A stretch of DNA of 64,000 nt from a virus. The position numbers and the translations under genes were made by a program. The DNA lies in the IMG/VR virus record IMGVR_UViG_3300021368_000004, positions 1 through 64,000 of that record. One strand, written 5' to 3'. Positions 59,822-64,000 of this stretch are shown in pieces. The notes below the pieces were generated by a model. The model worked only from the letters and a program-made list of their open reading frames with translations. It did not search any database and had not been told where the DNA came from. Each line of letters opens with the position of its first letter. Positions within the stretch are counted from its first letter, which is position 1.

Positions 59822-60134
59822 ATTCCCTCAAATTAATTAATTGCTCTCTTAGACTGTTATTTTGAATTTGCAATTTTCGTACTTGTTCTTCAAGTACTGC
59901 AATACGTCCACCATCACCAGCTTGAATAGTACCTAATTCTATACGAATGTCTTGATCCATTGCAGCTGCTTCGGCAAAGCCTTCTAATGTTGCTGATTCA
60001 AGATCGTTCATCTGATATTCTAATGACATGATTTCAGTTTGAGCATATACAAGATCGTCTTGTACAGTTTCAATCTGATCAGCAGTATGACCATTCATTA
60101 ATGCACCTATAATAAGTGCAATTATAGTTTCCAT
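59805..60134 (-). CDS. Small protein with hydrophobic N-terminus and coiled coil (109 aa)
   Basis: METIIALIIGALMNGHTADQ is a hydrophobic, possibly signal-like start. Then YAQTEIMSLEYQMNDLESATLEGFAEAAA and IAVLEEQVRKLQIQNNSLREQLINLREY are clear coiled coils. AGGAGA precedes the ATG. No family recognised. If exported it would be a short rod in the periplasm, like 55013. Located in the exported-protein run. Confidence 0.58.
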   Translation of the reverse strand: METIIALIIGALMNGHTADQIETVQDDLVYAQTEIMSLEYQMNDLESATLEGFAEAAAMDQDIRIELGTIQAGDGGRIAVLEEQVRKLQIQNNSLREQLINLREYVTLD

Positions 60135-60143
60135 TTTTTTCTC

Positions 60144-60623
60144 CTACTTTTCAAATCTTAATACATATCGTTTGCCATCAACATAGAATCGAATTGTAGA
60201 ATGACTATAAACATCTACTAACTGACTACTAACCGAAGTAACATCATTACATACTAATTTCTTCTCATAACCAACAATAGTCTGAGTTTGCTTAGGTTGT
60301 GCACCCTTATCAGCGCCTACTAAGCCACCCATTATTGCACCAATAGCTGCACCTTTGTCATCGCCTGTTACAGCTTTGCCACCTGCGGCACCTAATAGCA
60401 TACCTATCAAAGCTCCGCCTGATGCATTGCCTTGACGAGTTGTTGTACCATAAATTGGTACATTCATATTTTCACAGACTCGTTGAGTAGTCGGTGTGTC
60501 TACACGCATAGTCTTTGTATGATCATAGACTCTTACGTCTTTTACCTCAGCAGCAGCGGCCGTCGCAATTCCCATTGCAAGGATCGCCCCACTCGCAGAG
60601 GCACTTAGGCTTCTTAGATTCAT
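60144..60623 (-). CDS. Exported glycine-zipper protein (17-kDa-antigen-like)
   Basis: 159 residues. Signal peptide MNLRSLSASASGAILAMGIATAAAA. The middle ASGGALIGMLLGAAGGKAVTGDDKGAAIGAIMGGLVGADKG is a glycine-zipper membrane hairpin, as in 17-kDa surface antigen and OmpA-like lipoproteins. The rest (VRVYDHTKTMRVDTPTTQRVC, and IVGYEKKLVCN) flanks it. Such genes are known in cyanophages and pelagiphages. It probably inserts in the cell envelope; role in lysis, stability or exclusion unknown. GGAGAT precedes the start. Confidence 0.75.
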   Translation of the reverse strand: MNLRSLSASASGAILAMGIATAAAAEVKDVRVYDHTKTMRVDTPTTQRVCENMNVPIYGTTTRQGNASGGALIGMLLGAAGGKAVTGDDKGAAIGAIMGGLVGADKGAQPKQTQTIVGYEKKLVCNDVTSVSSQLVDVYSHSTIRFYVDGKRYVLRFEK

Positions 60624-60629
60624 GTCTCA

Positions 60630-60752
60630 TTAATCTCCAATCCAAATGTTAATAATAGCTAAATTTCCGTCAATACTATTTATTGACCACTCAAAGCCGC
60701 TACTTCTCAATAGCGACTTTAATTCTTCTAATCTACTAGCTTCGACTATCAT
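60630..60752 (-). CDS. Very small protein (40 aa)
   Basis: Translated by eye: MIVEASRLEELKSLLRSSGF then EWSINSIDGNLAIINIWIGD, 40 codons plus stop. Begins with an ATGA overlap with gene 60749 and ends so that GGAGAT provides the next start's ribosome site. Helix followed by strands; no family recognised. Supported by tight coupling on both sides. Confidence 0.52.
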   Translation of the reverse strand: MIVEASRLEELKSLLRSSGFEWSINSIDGNLAIINIWIGD

Positions 60753-61003
60753 ATCCGGCCTGCTGTATGCAAGATGGTATTCCACATTTTGCGTGCACCA
60801 TCGTCGTCAGCAAATCCTTCATCACTAGCAAAATCCATGCTTGAAGATCCGTAAACTACATTAGCAATGCCATACTTTTCGATTAGCTCAACGCCATCTA
60901 CAATTGTATCAGCTCGTCTGCCAATTTCACCTTCAGGTGTACCAATAGTAAAACTAATTCCACCTTCACTTGCACTTAAATAATTAATTCCTAAAGTAGC
61001 CAT
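60749..61003 (-). CDS. Hypothetical protein (84 aa)
   Basis: 84 residues: MATLGINYLSASEGGISFTIGTPEGEIGRRADTIV, DGVELIEKYGIANVVYGSSSMDFASDEGFADDDG, KMWNTILHTAGRI. Mixed alpha/beta, acidic loop. No family recognised. GGAGTGAG precedes the start at 61003, and the gene is the first of the unit from the early promoter at 61033. Confidence 0.6.
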   Translation of the reverse strand: MATLGINYLSASEGGISFTIGTPEGEIGRRADTIVDGVELIEKYGIANVVYGSSSMDFASDEGFADDDGARKMWNTILHTAGRI

Positions 61004-61032
61004 ATCTCACTCCATTCATTTTCTATAATACT

Positions 61033-61061
61033 AATATAATACTTTTCACATGGAATGTACA
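61033..61061 (-). promoter_or_regulatory. Early/middle promoter (TGTACA-N17-TATATT)
   Basis: Minus strand: -35 TGTACA (61056-61061), 17-bp spacer, -10 TATATT (61033-61038), 30 bases upstream of the ATG at 61003. The A/T-rich stretch 61062-61098 upstream has an imperfect CACATTT/AAATGTG inverted repeat that may end transcripts of 61099. Confidence 0.66.
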
Positions 61062-61098
61062 TAGTTATTTCACATTTTTTTAAAAAAAGTTAAATGTG

Positions 61099-61482
61099 TT
61101 ACTTTTTTGTCACAGCTGTCTGTCTTATATTATCTACTGCATCAGCTACGCGTGACGGATATTCTCCTAAAAAGGTTCCTGCTTTTAGATCATCTATTTT
61201 GATGTGATCCTTGTGGAAATGCTCTATTGTGTCCCAACTTTCAATCATCTTCTTTGAAAGACGATCGAATACCCCATCCGACACCAGTGGATCATCTTCC
61301 ACGTAATACGCGTAAGATGTCATAAGATACCACGGAACCATCATGTTCGGATTCCGGTCTGTCACTTCTAGCATTATTTTCTCTATCATCATTCGATCTT
61401 TTTCTTGTTGTCGTGGGGAGGTTGTGGACATTGCTTGACCAATCATCACACGGATCATCACCTGCATGAGCTTGACGCTCAT
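61099..61482 (-). CDS. Conserved T4-like phage protein with LigA-N-like segment
   Basis: 127 residues from the ATG at 61482. Starts at 61431 or 61392 (before MMIEKIMLEV) are equally possible. The core NPNMMVPWYLMTSYAYYVEDDPLVSDGVFDRLSKKMIESWD resembles the N-terminal Ia domain of NAD-dependent DNA ligases (YxxDxPxISDxxYDxL), without the catalytic Lys. This small protein recurs in marine T4-like phages. Unsure whether it binds NAD. The clearest Shine-Dalgarno (AAAGGA) points to another frame at 61495, so translation start needs checking. Confidence 0.62.
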   Translation of the reverse strand: MSVKLMQVMIRVMIGQAMSTTSPRQQEKDRMMIEKIMLEVTDRNPNMMVPWYLMTSYAYYVEDDPLVSDGVFDRLSKKMIESWDTIEHFHKDHIKIDDLKAGTFLGEYPSRVADAVDNIRQTAVTKK

Positions 61483-61526
61483 CAGATAATACCATATGTC
61501 TGTCCTTTAATTGTTATCTCATATAA

Positions 61527-61534
61527 TATTTATA
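61527..61534 (-). promoter_or_regulatory. T4-type late promoter (TATAAATA)
   Basis: Minus strand TATAAATA directly following the stop codon of gene 61535, 45-52 bases upstream of 61482. It should drive the LigA-N-like gene. Confidence 0.62.
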
Positions 61535-62134
61535 TTAATAGACCTTTATGTCGACATTTTTTCCTTTATTAAATTTTAAATTGTCGTGTTTGTCCATGTG
61601 TAATACTATCTGCACATCTGAAAATTCTTCAAACATTTTTTCCCAGATTTTACGCCAATTATTTGTGAGACGAGTATTGTTATTATCGCCTCGGTCTGAT
61701 TGTAAATAAAAGTCTGTGGCTGAAGATAAATCAAAGTTAAACATAGAATCGAATCCATATAGATGTGCAGTTTTAGGTTTAAACTTTGTAATGCCATAAT
61801 GAGTTGCTACGTGTCCACAATTAAAATCTGTATATCCGGCAACATACTTAGGTAGGTGTGTATAAAATTCTCTAATAATAGGTGCTTTTTTCATATAGAA
61901 TGATTGGTGCTTTTGCATATATTGCTTTGGTCTCCAACCTAATACCCATGGCTGAGGCGGAATTACACCATCTTTATTGATTGCATTCATCATTTTAAAA
62001 TCAACCATAACAGTTGCATATGCATCAGGTATTGGAAGATGTGGAATATTACAAGTTAATTTTCTACCAGGCGAACCTTGCTTATAAAGTGTAGCTGATG
62101 GTCCATTACCAATCACATGAAGTATATCATTCAT
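61535..62134 (-). CDS. GNGPSA-type glycan-related protein
   Basis: 199 residues. MNDILHVIGNGPSATLYKQGSPG is the nucleotide-sugar/CMP-type loop seen in motility-accessory (DUF115) and sialyltransferase-like proteins. It continues with TCNIPHLPIPDAYATVMVDFKMM, then AGYTDFNCGHVATHYGITKFKP and LYGFDSMFNFDLSSATDFYLQ. This suggests a glycosyltransferase-like Rossmann fold and possible sugar transfer, without proof. Part of the glycosyltransferase cluster 61.5-64 kb; ATGA overlap with 62131. Confidence 0.64.
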   Translation of the reverse strand: MNDILHVIGNGPSATLYKQGSPGRKLTCNIPHLPIPDAYATVMVDFKMMNAINKDGVIPPQPWVLGWRPKQYMQKHQSFYMKKAPIIREFYTHLPKYVAGYTDFNCGHVATHYGITKFKPKTAHLYGFDSMFNFDLSSATDFYLQSDRGDNNNTRLTNNWRKIWEKMFEEFSDVQIVLHMDKHDNLKFNKGKNVDIKVY

Positions 62135-62745
62135 TTCATCATCTCTCGTATTTTATCTTTGCCTTTTGCTCCAGTCCAGTGAATAATCTTTGGATTTGGT
62201 GGTGCTGTATTATCTAGAAGATCAAGTCTTAATGTATTATATATTCTAGGTAATTCATTAATATGCGTGAGCTCACGTAGAGGATCGCCGCCTAACATCC
62301 AATTTAAAACTTCTTGATCTCCAACTTCTTTGTGTTTCTTTTCCCATATGATCCGAGCCCATTCACGTAAGACTGCTGGTCTTCCTGTATATGCAACTAC
62401 ACCTGAGTTAAACCATCTACCCCGCTCGGGCCTACGTGTGGACCATGGTTGATCAACCGCAATAGTAATCTTACCTTCTTGTACATAATCAAATATGCCA
62501 TTTAGATTACCACGAATCTCACAATCAGTATCAATCCAACATACTTTATCTGCCCATTGAGATGCTTCTAGCATAATCTGTGGTTTTTTAAACCAACCAT
62601 CTAGCTCAGGATAACCTTGATCAAAGTCTACAATGTATAAATCATTTTCGTCGCCATGATACTTTTCAAAGTTTTCTATAATCCATGGTAACATCCATTT
62701 ATTTTTCTCATCACAACCAGTTACAAATATATTAGATGATTTCAT
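62131..62745 (-). CDS. GT8-like glycosyltransferase
   Basis: 204 residues from the ATG at 62745 (preceded by GGAGTG; a GTG at 62754 is also open). KVCWIDTDCEIRGNLNGIF gives the DxD site, RWFNSGVVAYTG the donor loop, VGDQEVLNWMLGGDP the conserved acidic loop. The end PKIIHWTGAKGKDKIREMMK is the C-terminal His loop of GT8 enzymes (HWTG-KGK). GT8 enzymes transfer glucose or galactose from UDP-sugars with retention. Acceptor unknown. Overlaps both neighbours. Confidence 0.8.
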   Translation of the reverse strand: MKSSNIFVTGCDEKNKWMLPWIIENFEKYHGDENDLYIVDFDQGYPELDGWFKKPQIMLEASQWADKVCWIDTDCEIRGNLNGIFDYVQEGKITIAVDQPWSTRRPERGRWFNSGVVAYTGRPAVLREWARIIWEKKHKEVGDQEVLNWMLGGDPLRELTHINELPRIYNTLRLDLLDNTAPPNPKIIHWTGAKGKDKIREMMK

Positions 62746-63376
62746 ATTCGTCACTCCAGTTATGTTTAGCTAAGCAACCTGCTTCTTTTTGTATTGTAGT
62801 AAATGAGTCTTTACATGTGACAGGCCATGGATGATATTCTTCTAACCATGGAAACCAATGCTTATTTAAATATACATCAGTCGGTTTTGCATTCTTAATT
62901 CCGTTGATGAGTAAGTCAGCTCCTTGTTTATTCAAACGATAAGCATGAGCACCAGGAAAATATGGTTTTGATATAAGAGGACCAATGCCTCCATATAGAG
63001 GCTGAACCCATTTTCCATACGATGGTTCACCAAGATTTACACAACCAAAATAAAAGAGTGGATCTGGAATAGGACCTAAAACATATGCATCATGCTCAAA
63101 GACTGTGACTTCTATATTTTCTTTTGATGCAATTTCCCAGCAACTATAATGTGATAGGAAAGCTGCCATACAATTTTCTAATCGAGAATACTTTTCTACG
63201 AATCCCTCTTCAGGAATCCCACGTTCGACAAATGCTTTTTTGATATCTGTATTTTCTGGTGTACATGCTGGAAAATGTTCTATTTCTAATCCATGTGCTT
63301 TACCAGATAATATGCAACGTTTAGCTGCTTCAACGGACTTCTCGTTGTCCATAATAGTAATTACATAATTTTTCAT
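62732..63376 (-). CDS. GT25-like glycosyltransferase
   Basis: 214 residues. MKNYVITIMDNEKSVEAAKRCI ... GLEIEHFPACTPEN, then SRLENCMAAFLSHYSCWEIA and VTVFEHDAYVLGPIPDPLFYFG match GT25 (LPS-type galactosyl/glucosyl transferase) with the E-H-D donor site. SYGKWVQPLYGGIGP and PGAHAYRLNKQGADLLINGIK are the typical late motifs. Often involved in LPS or collagen glycosylation. ATGA overlap with 63373. Acceptor unknown. Confidence 0.82.
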   Translation of the reverse strand: MKNYVITIMDNEKSVEAAKRCILSGKAHGLEIEHFPACTPENTDIKKAFVERGIPEEGFVEKYSRLENCMAAFLSHYSCWEIASKENIEVTVFEHDAYVLGPIPDPLFYFGCVNLGEPSYGKWVQPLYGGIGPLISKPYFPGAHAYRLNKQGADLLINGIKNAKPTDVYLNKHWFPWLEEYHPWPVTCKDSFTTIQKEAGCLAKHNWSDEYEII

Positions 63377-64000
63377 GTTGTAGTGCTGGGTAAACCTTGT
63401 ACTCTTGTATAGTGATGTTTAGTTACACCCATTCCTCTCACTAGTTGTTTACACATTATTGCGTCGTTTGGCCAAAGACCATATTTAAATACGGCTGACA
63501 TGCATCTCTCTGCACCCTCTGGTGTTATTATATATGCTGAGTTTCCGGCTATGCCTTGTGGTATATTGAACTCATCGATAGATGGTACATTCTGTACAAA
63601 GTTAGGATCTAATTCGATTAGTCTCTTAAACTCTCGTGCTTTTCTTGTAGCTCCGAGTGGATCGTTTATACCAATAATCTGATAATCCCATTCTAAAATT
63701 ACATCAATAGGAATCTGTTTAATAAAATATGCATCGTGTTCTAATATAAGAAATGTTTCTTTTGTCTCAAAGCATTCTGCCCATAATCTAAAATGACTCA
63801 TAGCACAAGCGATTCTTGCCTTAGGATCTCTACCAACATATGCGCGCTTTATCAGTCCAGTTGCGAAGTCACTAACTTGGCCTTCCCATGGATAATTCCA
63901 TGTGATATCAAAATCTACCATTTCTGATTCTGCTGTCCACGGGGTAGAAGCTTCGAAGTTACCGATAGAAAACTCTTGCTCAGTATCTTTATAGCTTTTT
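63373..64000 (-). CDS. GT25-like glycosyltransferase, partial (N-terminus off the right edge)
   Basis: The frame is open from base 64000 down to the stop at 63373, so the true start lies outside the window and the ATG at 63921 is internal. Upstream of it the codons read through FSIGNFEASTPWTAESE with no stop. ARIACAMSHFRLWAECF, TFLILEHDAYFIKQ and GIAGNSAYIITPEGAERCMSAV are GT25 motifs. Second GT25 copy, adjacent to the one at 62732. Acceptor and full length unknown. Confidence 0.8.
   Translation of the reverse strand, partial: KSYKDTEQEFSIGNFEASTPWTAESEMVDFDITWNYPWEGQVSDFATGLIKRAYVGRDPKARIACAMSHFRLWAECFETKETFLILEHDAYFIKQIPIDVILEWDYQIIGINDPLGATRKAREFKRLIELDPNFVQNVPSIDEFNIPQGIAGNSAYIITPEGAERCMSAVFKYGLWPNDAIMCKQLVRGMGVTKHHYTRVQGLPSTTT

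Noticed and set aside
61292-61495. 67-residue minus-strand frame with a good AAAGGA site
   Set aside because: The composition is unlike a folded protein and it overlaps the conserved LigA-N-like frame. It is kept only as part of the start-site question at 61099.
1-64000. CRISPR arrays, insertion sequences, integrase and attachment sites
   Set aside because: No spaced short direct repeats, transposase motifs or integrase signatures were seen on either strand.

Overview
This window is part of the genome of a T4-like marine myovirus. Many predicted proteins match T4 virion proteins by sequence: baseplate wedge gp53, gp25, gp6 and gp8, hub gp27 and gp5, tube cap gp48, head completion gp4, hub/chaperone gp26, ssDNA-binding gp32 and late co-activator gp33. 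The style is that of oceanic T4-like phages such as cyanophages and Pelagibacter myophages: low GC, very long DUF4815 and fiber proteins, many small fibers, and exported proteins of unknown role. No photosynthesis genes, tRNAs, integrase, IS element or CRISPR were seen, so the host cannot be named from the window.

Layout. (1) 1-19.1 kb, minus strand: tail-fiber and receptor-binding genes. They include tandem paralogous small fibers, an S74 self-cleaving fiber, two tail-assembly chaperones, and two giant fibers of about 1,050-1,150 residues. (2) 19.2-25.3 kb, minus strand: an AT-richer block of overlapping enzyme genes inside the structural region. It holds two DxD glycosyltransferases, a radical SAM protein with an N-terminal SPASM/twitch-like domain, a small kinase-fold protein, an Asp/Asn hydroxylase-type 2OG oxygenase, a methyltransferase-like protein, a sulfotransferase-like protein and one unknown. 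(3) 25.3-45.6 kb, minus strand: tail and baseplate operons. The gp5 function is divided among three genes that carry two different peptidoglycan hydrolases. (4) 45.7-49.9 kb, the only plus-strand block: gp4, a DUF-type protein, a tube protein, gp26, a 62-residue ORF and the tape measure. A T TTT TTC heptamer sits exactly at the end of gp26. (5) 49.9-54.9 kb, minus strand: gp32, gp33 and early-type small genes. (6) 55.0-60.6 kb, minus strand: mostly signal-peptide or membrane proteins. (7) 60.6-64 kb: small hypotheticals and a second glycosyltransferase cluster that runs off the right edge.

Regulation. T4 late promoters (TATAAATA) precede virion operons, commonly touching or overlapping the stop codon of the gene upstream. 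A second signal, TGTACA-N17-TAnnnT, precedes five early/middle-type transcription units. One A/T-flanked GC hairpin is a clear terminator (54949-54978). Translation is tightly coupled throughout: ATGA, TAATG and TAGTG overlaps are common, and Shine-Dalgarno sequences are often written into the last codons of the upstream gene.

The regions most worth following up are the enzyme cassette beside Asp-Ser-rich fibers, the possible gp26 frameshift, the divided gp5, the structured leader at 53.2-53.33 kb, and the exported-protein module.
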